Program-made: the position numbers and the translations under genes
Shown: positions 35,031 to 47,520 of the stretch, piece by piece
Layout: the number at the start of each line of letters is the position of its first letter
Position numbering within the stretch: the stretch's first letter is position 1
The notes under the pieces: generated by a model
What the model was told of the DNA's origin: nothing
Seen by the model: only the letters and a program-made list of their open reading frames with translations
The model's database searches: none
Origin: Apoderus coryli
Lineage: Eukaryota > Arthropoda > Insecta > Coleoptera > Attelabidae
Direction: 5' to 3'
Assembly: GCA_911728435.2 (NCBI GenBank)
Contig: OU452202.1
Span: 5,187,135 to 5,251,134, forward strand
DNA: 64,000 bases

Positions 35031-35648
35031 ATGACAAGTTGTAAGCTAAACGGAACTCATTTGCGTGTTCTAACAGCCTTCGATTAGTTATAGATGCTAG
35101 CGCAGTGTCACATCTCACCGAGCTATACAGGAGAGCTATTATTACCAATATTTATATTTTCTTGTTATTAGTTTATTAGCAATTTTCGTAATTTTTCAAA
35201 TACATGTTCATTATTATTATAGCATGTATGTAATTCTATAATTTTAATGTGTATATTATGTTTATTGTTATTGAATAAAAAATGAGTTGCTTATACTAAT
35301 TTAATCGATTCGTTTGTTGGTAGACTCTATATGTCTGTACGAGCTAGTAATCTGAATTGACTTCCAACAACTTACTAAAACATTGTTGTTAAGTCAAGTC
35401 GTGGGAGCGCACTACAAGCAACATACTTTTCATTTGTGCATAGGTGTGTCATTTCTTGTTCAATGGACGTAAAAGATATGAAAGCCTAATACATATTAAT
35501 AATATTATATTTTGATAATATCTAAAATTGAAATTCTTAGTTAACGATAAAAATATAATAAGCATAATACGTAAGCACCATTTGGAGTTGTGAAGTTTAA
35601 TTTCATTTTTTGAGTTACATATTAAACAAACTAACACTGAACCGAAAA

Positions 35649-36279
35649 GTGCTTCAAATCAATGAACGTCAACATTAAATTTGAGCCGATGATGGGTGAC
35701 ATTAATACAATGAACGTTCGTACATAAATTCGGTAGCGAATTCTGTACGTTGAATTAATAAATAAAGAACATAAATTTATGCTCGCCGGTTATTGATCTT
35801 ACGAATGATGCACATTAATTTATAACTCCTGTACATTAAAACGATGTTACCAGGTTGTTAATGTTACGAACGATGAAGATTAGTTTATGTCTCCAATACG
35901 TAAAACCGATGTTAGCTGGTTATTAATGTTACGAACGATGAACATTAATCTATGACTTTTGTACATTAAACCGATGTCTGAAGGTTATTAATGTTACGAA
36001 CGAGAAACATGAATCTATGACTTTTGTACGTTAAACCAATGTTAGCTGATTATTACATTGAGTTATAATAATTGTTTTACGTAATTGTGTTCGCCGGAAA
36101 TTATTTTTACGAAAGATTGAGATTATTGTTCTGTATTCAATCAATAATCGCGAGCATATGTATTATGTGTACTGCAAAGTGCAGTATGGTTCAAATATAC
36201 TAGTACCAATGGTTAGAGAATTTAAAAGCGCAAATAAGACTCAAAATTATCTTGCTGTACGTCCATTGATTTGATGCAC
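35649..36279. mobile_element. MITE with internal 65-bp tandem repeats
   Basis: The ends are inverted: GTGCTTCAAATCAATGAACG at left and, in reverse complement, GTGCATCAAATCAATGGACG at right, with weaker matching for another 20 bp (ATTTTGAG). No clear target duplication is visible. The centre contains four tandem units described separately. No coding region. Confidence 0.6.
35790..36048 (+). repeat. Four tandem units of 64-65 bp
   Basis: Units at 35790-35853, 35854-35918, 35919-35983 and 35984-36048 share GTTATTAATGTTACGAACGA, GAACATTAATCTATGAC, TTGTACATTAAACCGATG and TTAGCTG. Partial, diverged units lie on both sides. The motif TTACGAACGATGAACATTAA looks like a repeated protein-binding site; that is inference. 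Confidence 0.85.
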
Positions 36280-36409
36280 CTGCTTTGTAAATAAATTAAA
36301 TCATATTTGTACGACACTCGAAATCTAAAGGCTTTATTTTTAATTTAGTTAATATTAAATGCTAAACATGTCAGATTCGTCTGTCGTCTGAGGTGAAAAG
36401 GGAGAAAAA

Positions 36410-37424
36410 CTATATTTGGAAACTAAAGTCCGCGGAAATTCTTCTAAACACAATTGGAAATTATTACGAGATCTAAACATTTATGCAAGGGAAAATATCA
36501 CAATACCGTCTTTTATTCATGATGTTGATAATATTAATGATTTTTTTGTGGCCACTTCTACCAACAATCCGGACCCAGGAACGATCAATTTTTACTTAGG
36601 TAATAAAATTAGGCCTGATATTAACTTTGAATTTACAATGGTCGATCATGGGGAGATACTTGATGCATTGCTTGGGATTAAGTCAAATGCTGTAGGCAGT
36701 GACATGATCAGTATTGATATGCTAGTAGTAGTAGTTGTCCGTTTATAATGCCCTTTATACAGCATCTAGTTAATTACTATATAGAAACGAGGAACTTCCC
36801 AACATGTTGGAAAGAAGCCAATGTCATTCCAATCCCAAAACTAAAACTCCATCAACATTTAAGGATCTTATAGACCGATTAATATACTCCCAGCGATCTC
36901 CAAGAGAGAGTGATCTGCAATCAAATGAAAACATATCTTGATGGGCATGGGTTGTTGTCGGAGGTCCAGTCTGGGTTCCGTCAGGGTCACAGTTGCTCCA
37001 CGACATGACTTAAAATACTGGATGAAGCATTGGGGGCGGTAGATCAAGGTCGATTGACGGCATTGCTGCTGTTGGACTACGCAAGGGGCATTTGACCGCA
37101 TTGGTCATGGTTTGTTGTTGACTATTGTGGGTTACCTGGGCTTTGGGGAGTCTGCTGTGTCTCTACTCGGAACAGATGTGAATGATAGAAGTCAGGTTGT
37201 CATTTTGGGAACGGCAGTGTCTGGACCCAGGACATTGCGTAGTGCCGCAGGGCATCCAGGAATCATTGCCTTTTTTTATGTATCAGGGTTTTGTTGTTGT
37301 TATTATTATGCAGTTATCTTTAGTATTGCTAATATGTTAAGCTAGGAGGCTGTGCATCGACTTCGCCTTTTGTGTAACTTTTCTAAGTTCTCAGTAAAGT
37401 CATGTATTATATTATTATTATTAA
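36410..37424 (+). pseudogene. LINE ORF2 reverse transcriptase, internally deleted, with ATT tail
   Basis: The frame 36416-36748 reads RDLNIYARENITIPSFIHDV, DVDNINDFFVATSTNNPDPG and LDALLGIKSNAVGSDMISID (the region before the RT fingers: K..A.G.D). After shifts come FPTCWKEANVIPIPKLK, GLLSEVQSGFRQGHSCST and LDEALGAVDQGRLTALLLLD, RT motifs up to motif A. The catalytic YADD and thumb are absent: sequence jumps to a 3' UTR and tail (ATTATATTATTATTATTAAT) at 37405-37424. Several stops confirm it is dead. Confidence 0.82.
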
Positions 37425-37425
37425 T

Positions 37426-38700
37426 CAAAATAACAGGTTTTTAAGTAAACAGTGTGCACCTTTAGAATAGACTTATAGAACCCATAAGTACGGTTGAATT
37501 GCAGATTTTCTTCCTTTAAGGTTTATTATATGCTCTTCTATTTCTTGAACTGTTTTAGCACAAAATAAAAAAGATTCTTGAGAGTCTTTTATTGTGTACT
37601 TTAAATGGCTTATCTTTCCACTGGCACCTTTGGAACATATAGCTTAGCGGATAGCACTAAATATCCATGAAGAGCCCATAAAATTTCTCCCCTCGTATCG
37701 GCGGGTTTTCAACATTACAAAGGAATACCGCACTGTGTTTTTTTTTCGTTTTAAACTGACTTTAGTTTTGTACTTTAGTAAATGGTACTTATATAAAAGG
37801 ATTACTACTTACCTTATATTTCTACATTTGTTGTATTATTTGGGAACAAATTTTAAAAATAGATTTAGGAACACACTTCACTTTTCAACTGTATACATTT
37901 AACTAAACAAAACAAAAAGGACGCGTAAACAAAAAGTCTATGAGAATGTCATAATGTCAATGTTTTGAGTATTCAGTCTATGGTCCGGGTGCATTGATTT
38001 GCGCGCGTTATTCAGAATTTAATGGTTAGGTTCGTAAAATTAATGCTTAGCATCCATTGAATCAACGATGATCGTTTATTAGTTTTTATGTTCGCTGTTC
38101 ATAGGTGTATAATTTACAAATTATTGTGTTAAAGGCGAAGAGCATAAATTAATAAATTTAAAACATTGAAGCAATAAATAGTGACATTATATTGATAAAA
38201 AAAAAAACATAAATTTTCGATGTCTTACATTTATTGATTAATGTTTCATCGTACATTGTTTCTATGTATGAAATTATTAATTTATGATCAAAATTCATTG
38301 TAACAGTGACCAATTCATAATATTAATGTTCAAAATATTGATGACAACCATTCATTGGTTTTACGTACAATATTTTTTCAGTGAATGATCATTATACACA
38401 TCGAGATTCAGATCAGGGCGACGCAATGCCGACGATTAACCAATCGAGACAGTGAGACATATTTTAAACGGCACTAGAGCCAAGTTCCACATAAGGAATT
38501 GATAATAATTGACGAGATAATTGATTAAAGATGAGTTTAAAATTAGACATAGCATTCATGATTTTAAATTTAAAAAAAATGTTATCAGTAGAAAATGGTC
38601 TTAATTTCCAATATTCCACTGTTGAGTATCTTGTTTGGATACCGACCGCTGCTAGAAACTAACTGTTCTCGTCCGAATTTTATGCCATCCGATTAGTATA
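37426..38700. other. No gene recognised
   Basis: AT-rich sequence, with GGGTGCATTGATTTGCGCGC at 37988 resembling a MITE end, and scattered ATTAATGTT motifs like those of the 35.6-kb MITE around 38220-38350. No coding region. Confidence 0.35.
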
Positions 38701-38769
38701 AGACTCCATGCATCTTATTGGCTTAATCTATTTCCAATTACTAGCTTTATTACCCACGCAGAATAGCTA

Positions 38770-39257
38770 TTTCCCCCGGATAATGCATTGAAGCTATGGT
38801 TTCGTGTCCCTAGGGTTCACTCTAGTGCTAGTTTATTTTGGGTGCCACAGATTCGTTCTAATTATGAATCTAAAGCACCGCTATTTCGGGCTTGTAAATA
38901 CAGCAACCGATTAGTTATTAATGAAAACGTTGATTCTTTTAATGTATCGCTTGATTCTTTTATGAAAAGTTTAGAGACATGTTTGCGGGCTACTGATTTG
39001 GATTTGTTTTGATGAATTATGTTCATGTGTTAATTATTTATCGTTATTATTAATTGTTCTTGTAATCCTCCCAATTTTCTTTCGTTTTGATGCGTGTATT
39101 TCCTTTTTTGTGTTTTTCTATTTTTCAGTTTGTTTTAAGTTAGTTCTAAGTTGGGTATTTTAGTATGCTAATGCAATTGTTTGTGTTTATGTAAGATTTT
39201 GTCTTGTTATTGGGTAGCAATACCTGTTAGACAATAAAGAGATTATTATTATTATAA
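38770..39257 (+). pseudogene. LINE ORF2 C-terminus with 3' UTR and ATT tail
   Basis: The frame LKLWFRVPRVHSSASLFWVP, RACKYSNRLVINENVDSFNV and SLDSFMKSLETCLR ends at TGA 39010-39012. IR.P.....S.. then V..F..SL..F is the usual C-terminus of LINE ORF2 proteins. A 3' UTR of about 210 bp ends GACAATAAAGAG and an ATT tail at 39257. Only the last about 75 codons remain. Confidence 0.75.
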
Positions 39258-40164
39258 TTGCCTTAGGGGAAGGCTTTTAAGTTCATGCTGTGCAAAAAAT
39301 ACATTTATTAGTTATAATAATTAATTAATCCTGGTTATATAACAAATATTACTTACTGCTATAACACGAACACCCTCATAACTAAATTTTTCCAGGTGAT
39401 GAAAATAATTCTATATAGGTACCTATATGCGAATTTAACGCCCACAGCACCTCTATAATATGCTTTATTATTACGTTACAGTGTAATAAAATACACTTTT
39501 TCCCAGTAAAGACATAAATATAATATACTTACTACTTAAAACCTTCTGAATTTTCGATATTCTAAATTGATATTCACCTGTCAATAAAACGCATCGCATC
39601 AAAAGACCTAAGACATGAATCAGCTATCTTTTTTTGCAAAATTTCGGATTGTTCACAGAGTTTGCAGTAAAAGTTTTCAAATCGCCTTGTGATCTTATCT
39701 CTATTTCTCCGTATCTGTATCTCTTGAAGCAATTGCGAGAATATCCTATAACGGTGAGACCTCATTTACAAAACCCTCAGCGTTCCCATATACTTACGAA
39801 AATCTGGAATTTATGGCCGCCTGTATTCAACGGTCCCAGCCAGATAAACCCAATATGATGCTCAGCTATTTGGAAAATGGATGATTGAGCAATTGCTACC
39901 CAACATTCCCTTGGATTATATTGTAATGGACACCTTTTCATTCAAGATTAGCTCGCAAGATCCCAAATACTAACACCAAAAAACACGATACTAAAACTTC
40001 ATGAAAGAGAAAAATATTCCCGACTCAAAATTGATAAAAAGAGAATTATTTGAAACAAGAAAGTCACATAATTTTAGAACAAGAATACGCTTTCGATCTA
40101 AATCTGCTAAATCATGGACACAGTGTTCTCCATTTGCCACCTTACCACTGTATAACTTTCGCGC

Positions 40165-40475
40165 ACAGGGATATTGTGACACGCTAAAAAAAATTGATAT
40201 AATGACGGATATAACCATTCCGAAGTTCCCTGAGGCGATTAGGACCATTTCCAGATGGAAGTCTGTCTGTCTGTGTAGGTGTCTGTATGTATTCTACCAC
40301 GATAACGCCCAAACGCTTTAACCAATTGAGCTAAATTTTGGTATATGAGTTTGGGGGAGTCCTAGGATGAACTGCTAAATTTCCAAATAGCTGTAGGGAT
40401 GGAGTGATACATCATTTTAAAGCATTATTCATCTGCTTTACAGCGATAGGTCACTTTTGATATTTGCCCCCATAA
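40165..40475 (+). repeat. Dispersed repeat family C, copy 1
   Basis: Core GACGGATATAACCATTCCGA, CATTTCCAGATGGAAGTCTG, ACCACGATAACGCCCAAACG and TTTTGGTATATGAGTTTGGG recur at 50390-50805 (minus), 56265-56612 (plus) and 59810-60055 (plus). No coding function is visible; the 106-aa frame at 40001-40321 crosses it by chance. Confidence 0.85.
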
Positions 40476-40706
40476 TTGAATCCTATTGAACTGATTTGGG
40501 GGACAGTTTTGGGAAATATACGCCACGTAATAAATCAATTAGACAATGATATGCAGAAACATTGTGTGGCTCACATTTTGGAAAATAATTTTGTCAATCA
40601 TTTAATTGCACCGATTATTATTCAACCCGACGCCGACTTCAGTGATTCCAGTTTTAGTTCTGATGAACTAATTCTATGCACTTCTGTAATACATATTTAC
40701 ATTTAA
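40476..40706 (+). pseudogene. DDE transposase C-terminal fragment
   Basis: The frame starts LNPIELIWGTVLGNIRHVIN, the segment after the last catalytic residue in Tc1/IS630-type transposases (NPIE..W), and ends with an acidic Ser-rich tail (DADFSDSSFSSDELIL). It adjoins repeat C directly. The catalytic domain is absent. Confidence 0.65.
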
Positions 40707-40751
40707 ATGAGAGTTTAAAATCCGAATTTTCGTGACTGACGTCATATACAT

Positions 40752-41832
40752 ATAAATTCAATTTAGGTTTCCACATTACATCAGCATAAAATAATTTTGA
40801 AACGCCACTGTACCTATTTGTGAACGGCAATATGAGATTTCTAACCTAGAAACCTGACCAAAATTAGTCATGGAGCAATACACCACGGAACAACGCGTTA
40901 AAATTGTCAAAGCGTATTATGAAAATGGGCGATCGAGAAAAAATTCGTTTCGTGCCCTACGTGATTTTTTTTTCGTAAAATCGACCATCTGAGAGGACAA
41001 TTTGGAATGTGGTCTAAAAATTTCAGCAAACGGGATCCGTAGGTAAGATTAAAACCCCTCAGCATGCACGTAGAGGTCGTTCGGAAGAAAATATTGCAGT
41101 TGTTCGCGAAAGTGTGGCCGAAAATCCAAGCACATCGATCGCAGCAAGTAGGCATTACACATTCCACTACACAGCGAATTTTAAACAAAGATTTAAAGCT
41201 ACACCCGGACAAACTCCAAATAACGCAGGAATTGAGGCCTAGAAACCATCAACAGCGCCGTGTGTTTACCGAATGCATCCTCAAAAAATGACTGTTTGGT
41301 GTGCGTTTTGGTCTGGAGGCGTAATTGGCCCATTTTTTTTTCGAGGATCATGCTGTTACCGTTAATGGGGTTCGCTATCGATACTCAGGTATCTGTTATC
41401 AGTAACAGAGTTTTGTCGGAGCAGTTGGAAGATTTCGACATCGAAAATCTCTGGTATCAACAGGACGGTGCCACCTGCCACACAGCAAGAGAAACGATGG
41501 AATTACTGCGCAGATTTCTTTCTTTGGGGGCATCTGAAGATCAGAGTCTACAAGAATAAACCCAGCACTATTGCAGAGCTTAAACAGGAGATCAGACGCG
41601 AAATAGCCGGTCTAGAACCTGATTTGTGTCGCAGAGTAGGCGAACATTTTGACAAACAGATTACGACATGCTATTTGAACCGCGGCGGCCATTTAACAGA
41701 TATCATCTTTCATACCTAATTGTAATGAAGTATACTGAAAGAGCAAATACAATTTTTTTCATTGCCTCAAATTTTCCATGTTTTAATCAATATTTCATGT
41801 GGAAACCCAAATGCAATCACCCTTTATATACC
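40752..41832 (+). pseudogene. Tc/mariner-like element with transposase lacking the third catalytic acid
   Basis: Transposase begins MEQYTTEQRVKIVKAYYENG at 40870. After frameshifts it gives VWCAFWSGGVIGPFFF and WYQQDGATCHTARETMELLR with the second catalytic Asp, then jumps directly from RRF to FLWGHLKIRVYKNKP, so about 25 residues that include the third catalytic Asp (family DLTPLDF) are deleted at about 41517. The C-terminus IRREIAGLEPDLCRRVGEHF ... GGHLTDIIFHT ends at 41719. TTTAGGTTTCCACAT (about 40762) and, inverted, TTTGGGTTTCCACAT (about 41800) may be its terminal repeats. Confidence 0.8.
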
Positions 41833-43794
41833 TATGTTGTCAATGTTTTAGCACCGCTGATCTTAATTTTAAGTGAAGGATTGCTGCATGACAAGGTAAG
41901 CAAATTGTTTTTAAGTATTATTTTGTTTTTCCACTCAACACAATTATTAATATATATGATATATTGCTATACCCTCATAAATTAATAAGCCCCAATATTA
42001 AATGTTCAACAACTTCGACAAATTTACGGTTAAAACTCAAGTTTCGTTTATGTAATAAGAAAATAGAAACCTATAGGAAGAAGTCAAGCCCCCCCCCTTG
42101 TATCGTTTGAACGGTTGTATTTAGCTTATTTAGTTAGGAAAACAATTACTTAGTACAACATCTACAGCAGTGGAGGGTCTAGTGCAGACCCACTCATTTT
42201 GAACCTACCTAGGGTTACCAAACTAATACATATAACTTATATTAAATCTTACATATATATGTCATATGCTGGTATGTCATATTTAGAGAAATGATTTTAT
42301 TACAATTTAGTTTTCTCGTTGAGTATGAAATGACAAATAAGTTTAAAAGATTATCAAATATAAAAATAGGTTATAAAATTTCAATCTAGGCAGAAATATA
42401 AAGTAATATTTCTTTTTAATACACAAATCCATGCATTTTCGATAAAAAAAATCGTACGCCCATGTTCCAAATTCTTTTGTTGTATACCGAAAAATATTTT
42501 TTTTTAGATTTCAACTGACTTTATAAATATTACTTATATAGGCAAAGATTAATGTACCTACATCAATCATTGCTATAGGTACCTAACCAAAACATGAAAT
42601 GAAAAATTCACCTTGTGAACTACCTGCCATCGGGATTTGTTTGATACTGAACACTTGACAATTCCAATGGCCACAAGCTACATAACCTATTCATGGTAAT
42701 CATGCGTAAGCTACCTAACTGCAATGTTTATTCGCTAAACATTATGCGTCTATGTAGGTATGTACTCGTAGCTTTACAATGCAATGAAAGCTCACAGGTA
42801 ACGGTGAAGTTGTGTTGTTTCAACATAATAAAATAATAAATTATTTAAATCACATTCACATTTGGAAAAAACAAATAATAGAAACATTATAATAAGTCAC
42901 TTATGCCGTTTGTATACTACAACTGCCTACGCCTTATATGTGTCAATAGTAGCCACCTAAATATGCTAATTGTCATATTAGGTATTTGTTATAAGTATTT
43001 ACATGCATGTAGTTACATCAAAGTGTAAGATGAAATAGAGGTAGTGTTTGTATCAAAATATGTACAAGCAAAGATTAATGTACATGTACAATCTTTGGTA
43101 CAGGCATCTAAAATACATGTTTATTCATAAAATACGAGTATTTTGAGCAAAGCAGAGCAAGGGATACGAAGAAAAACTATAACCACTGGAACGACGACGA
43201 AGTCTTTGAAATATACTCCAATTACCTCGCCAGCCAGATAGACAGCTGCGTTCCCTATTTGGAATGGGAAAGTTTGGATTATTAATAAGCTGGGATATCA
43301 TTCAATATAAATTAAAAAACAAATAAAAAAAACATATAAATACGGGGATATCTTCAAAAGTAAATGACCAAAATACGTAAAAGGCAATAAAAGTAGCTTT
43401 ATTTGTTGCAATTTGAGTCCATAAAACATGTATTTTATGCTTATGCGAGTAAACAAAATAAAAGTAAAGAAGTTAAATGACGATAGAAGATGTTGAAAAT
43501 ACAAATAATATATTTTCCGTATAAAATAACCCCCATAATACCGTAGACCGTATGTTTATATGTGGAAAAAGCATACAAAAATTAAAATAGTGTATTTCTG
43601 TCTGGCCTGTTGGTTACATTAGTGGAAATTTTGATCAAAACAAGTGGAATGATAAATAATAACTTGAAAAAGATTTTTTTATATGGCTACCTCTCTACGA
43701 ATAAACTCTCGAAACAGCTCTAATCGAAAACTGTTAGAGGTATTAAGATGCAAAACTAGGAAATTAAAATTATAACTATAATAAGTTATGTATG
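41833..43794. other. No gene recognised
   Basis: AT-rich sequence; open frames are short and without motif. Confidence 0.4.
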
Positions 43795-43850
43795 TATGTT
43801 CTTTTACTTATTTTAAGTTACTTATAGCTTAGAATAAGTAAAAGAACATA
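43795..43850. repeat. Short hairpin, 23-bp arms
   Basis: TATGTTCTTTTACTTATTTT plus AAG at 43795-43817 pairs with 43828-43850 with one mismatch and a 10-nt loop. Confidence 0.9.
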
Positions 43851-43924
43851 CCTCCTCATATTTGCTAAATGTTTTCAACCAAAATCTCAAATTTATATAG
43901 CTGATTTGGCAACAACTATTAAAA

Positions 43925-44965
43925 TACGTACACGTACAAGCGGCCAATAGACTCAGTGGCAGTCCTCGAGGCAATAGTTCAACATTGAAAAGAAATTGAG
44001 ATCCAATCGTATAAATCGATACATTTCTTGCATCTCTATTAATGACATTTTGAGCATCCGCGTTAAATTAAATGTACTTTTTAGGTTTGCAGTTTTGTTA
44101 ACAAAAACATTCGCCACGTCAAATACTAATATTTTATAATTTTTTTATACATTTCGCACATTTGTGCGAATATTTATTTAGCAATTTGGGCTATATCAAA
44201 ATGTTTCAAATTTTCCACGCTATATCATAACGGTAAATTCATATCATGACAGTATATAGGTACTTATTGAAATATGTGCTAAAAAGAATACATGCAGGTA
44301 ACAATATGTGCAGACCGGCTACAATTCCAATAATAATATAAAAAAAAGTTCCTTGGCCCAATTTTGAACTCATAGCCTTACCATTACGAAGACTAAACGT
44401 TAACACATAGTTCAACAAGTATGCCATGATTGGTTCTTTAAAATTGTCATTAAATGCAGATGCCCAGAACGTAGATGGTGACGACGGACGGTAAAATAGA
44501 CATATTCGAATGCCAAATATGTCAACTTGTGTCATTTAAAAATAATTCTGCCAGATTTAGTTCATGTGAATAGTATTAAAATAAAAATAAGTATAAATTA
44601 GGAGTTTTTTTAGATATAGGTACTAATGTTCTATTTAATATTTGTTATATTATTGTCGAGGTTGAATAAATTAAATTTGTTGGAAAATCAAGTATCTATT
44701 CATGTTCCATGTTTAAACATATTGTGTAATGTGTGGATTTGTTGAGGAAAATGTGCTGGAATATGTTTATGACAGCAGAGCATATGTTGGACCTTGCAAG
44801 TTAGGATGTGGTAGCGAGCAGATTTCCATAAGAAAAGCACATCTTTTTTCTTTTCTAATGACATTACATTTTTGAAAAAATTGACGATTTGGGAACTACT
44901 TTAAAAATGTTTCCCTTCAAAGGAGCGTCACCAAAAGTAACCCACGACCTGACCTAAATATTTAG
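43925..44965 (+). repeat. Unnamed dispersed repeat family A, copy 2
   Basis: Colinear with 25825-27065, including GTACAAGCGGCCAATAGAC, GAATGCCAAATATGTCAACT and GTTTCCCTTCAAAGGAGCGT. It lacks the 225-bp insertion and so shows the empty target site. The minus-strand 98-aa frame at 44239-44535 lies in this repeat and has no motif. Confidence 0.7.
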
Positions 44966-45169
44966 CTTGTATTGATGCACATTCAATGATGACGACTTTA
45001 GACCATCCCAAAGTTGTTTTTTTCACGTTAGATATTTTGTCAATCGTTAAAGCAATGAAATGAGGTAGGAAAAACTCAATTGCAATTCTTCAGAAGATTG
45101 CGATAAGTCACAATATAGATCAGAAAAACCGGACACATCACCGCGAACGAATAAACATCAATTCCAAAT

Positions 45170-45660
45170 GGTAGAAAACCACTTACTTGTGTTTGCCAAT
45201 GATTTTCGACGCCTAAAGAAATGGTTGATAAATTCAAAACTCATCCTCATCAAAACTCTTTGTTACGCCACAGTCTAGCTGAGAGCAATTGTATTAAATA
45301 TAGAGAACAGAAGTCTGAAGTCAAATATCCAGGACTTAGTCTGGATAGTAACCCTCTTTGGAACAATCATATGTTGAAATAAGAACTAGCAAGCAACAAA
45401 AGTTGTGGTGTACAGATATGTGGCAGGCAAAACTTGGGGTTATAAACTTAAAATACTGCGATTGATGTACAGTATGATTGGCAGATTTATTGTGAGGTAT
45501 AGTTTGGCACTCTAGGATAGAAAAAGTACCACAAGGAGCATACTTAACACAAAGATTAGCATCCATGTGCATTATAGGGCGATGAGAACACACACTGGAA
45601 AAGCTGCTAATGAAACAACGGACACTCATAGAATCTGAGGAGGGAAGAGATAATCAAAAA
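45170..45660 (+). pseudogene. Very degraded LINE reverse transcriptase C-terminal part
   Basis: Recognisable pieces are FANDFRRLKKWLINSK, VKYPGLSLDSNPLWNNHML and, after shifts, GKTWGYKLKILRLMYSM, IVRYSLALW and HYRAMRTHTGKAANE. These correspond to the LG..LD..L.W..H, TWGL.P...... and GAMRT.P.AA.E motifs of LOA/R1-like LINE ORF2. Many stops are present. Confidence 0.55.
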
Positions 45661-45699
45661 TCAAATCGAAAACATGTAATGGAATGCTTCGATATCAGC

Positions 45700-47290
45700 A
45701 GCTAGTGCACAGAATGCTTAGGGCATGCAATCATACAAGATGAAGAGGTACCATACCAGAAACCAACTAACTAACTGGAGTTCATCAGCTAAGAAACTGG
45801 AGGGCGAGTTGTAATATGTTTGTATCTTCACGTACTTCAAAAAAAACAGATTATCAGATCACCCTGCATCACCCAAAAGTGAATATGAATCTTTAATCTA
45901 CAGTATGTATATACTAGGTACCAGAAAAAAAACCATTTAAATACACGTTTTCTTATTCAAGGAACCAAATTCCTGAACAGAATAGGAACGTAAATATTTT
46001 ACATTTAGTTTTTGTTTGATTTAGCCAAAGCGCATAAAGAAATCAAAATGGCTGGTTGCATCGCTCCGGACTGTGGCTTAATGGCATCGTGATAACGAAA
46101 GAAAACAACAGAAAAAATACAAATATCTTCTATTGTTATGCTATATCTACACGTGTAAATACAGGGTGGCCTACGTAAGTATCGCGTAGGTGTATTTTCA
46201 AAACTACTTAGAATATCAACTGGTGTTTTCTTTCGTGTACTTACACACAAAAAGCATCTTACTAGTTTACATAGGTAGATTGTAACTCGGGATTACAGAG
46301 ATTTTAGATAACGCAAGGGATTTAAAAATGCCATATTCAAATTAAGATAAAAGTTGAACGACATATTTATTTGTTTTAGTTAACTACCGATTTGCGTTGT
46401 CTATTTTCGTCTTAATTGTTTTGAAATTAGTGTTTAGTACATAATTAGCTATGTATCATAAATATTACCTAATATTGTAACATTAAAATAAATTTATCTA
46501 GATTTTTAAGTTTTACCGTCGAAATGACGCGCGTTTGCTAAGAAATTATGTTATATATCTTAATTCATAATAATGAATTAATTACCAATAAAGGCATTCT
46601 AAAATAACAATATGAATTAATTAAATCTTTACCTGTGTGTGTGTTAATTATCCTAAAAATTGTTTACATATCTTGAGCACCAAAAGTCACTTTGCCACAG
46701 TAAGTTTTACATTAAAATATAACAACCTGTTACTGCACCGATTCATAATTTTAAAAAAAATACCACAGTCACTAAAACTAAGTTTATTATAACATTCCCA
46801 CAACACAGTTAGGGTCTATTGTGCTTTTAAATCACAGAAGTCCACCACATTATTGTGCATTTTGTCTATTTATTGGAACAGGTAGGTACCATTTACCAAA
46901 AGGGATAGTAGTACCTCTATTTTTAAATCGCTCAACTGAATTGGTTGCTATTTTAGGATGATAAGTGCAGGTAAAAATTTTTGTTTATACAGAACCAGCA
47001 AAACGAAAGTAGGCACGTACCGTACACTTCGCGTGTAAGATCTCAAACTGCGAGGAGCGGTGTCGAGGAACCTGATGGAAGTACGACCTGTGTATGTGTG
47101 TGTGTTATGGGTAAACCTACTATGCACGTCGATATTTGTCGGCCGCCGTATACTAAGAAACATTCGTATTCAATAATAAAAATTACAAATTAAGAGTTAC
47201 ACTCCTATAGGCCAAAGAATCGATTATTGTTGCTAGTTATATAAATGAGTTGAGCGGTAATACAATATGTTCGTGTAATATCGCATATAC
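45700..47290. other. No gene recognised
   Basis: ACAGGGTGGCCTACGTAAGT at about 46162 resembles a Tc-type MITE end. The remainder is AT-rich, with a small GC-richer part at about 47010-47160 whose open frames lack motifs. Confidence 0.35.
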
Positions 47291-47294
47291 ATAC

Positions 47295-47520
47295 AAAAAA
47301 ATCGGTTGTGTCGCCCCAAAACTTTCCCGACATGATACAATATAATTTAAAACATATGACCTGCGTAACGAAACAGAATTTTAATAATAATAATTATAAT
47401 TGTATTATTTGCATTATTTTCAATAAACTAACGTAACAAATTTTACCAGAGCTGGGATTGGAACCCATAACCACAGTTTAAAATAATATACAGTTACTTC
47501 ACCTCGTGTCGGCACGTTTG
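47295..47520 (-). mobile_element. tRNA-like SINE copy (minus strand)
   Basis: Read on the minus strand: TTATGGGTTCCAATCCCAGC (B-box region), TTATTGAAAATAATGCAAAT, CTGTTTCGTTACGCAGGTCA, CATGTCGGGAAAGTTTTGGG and GCGACACAACCGATTTTTTT. It gives the uninterrupted reference for the copy split at 19948/20771. The A-box part is decayed. Confidence 0.65.

Noticed and set aside
35790..36048. Tandem 65-bp units considered as a CRISPR array
   Set aside because: The units are directly adjacent with no unique spacers, the genome is eukaryotic and no cas genes are present.
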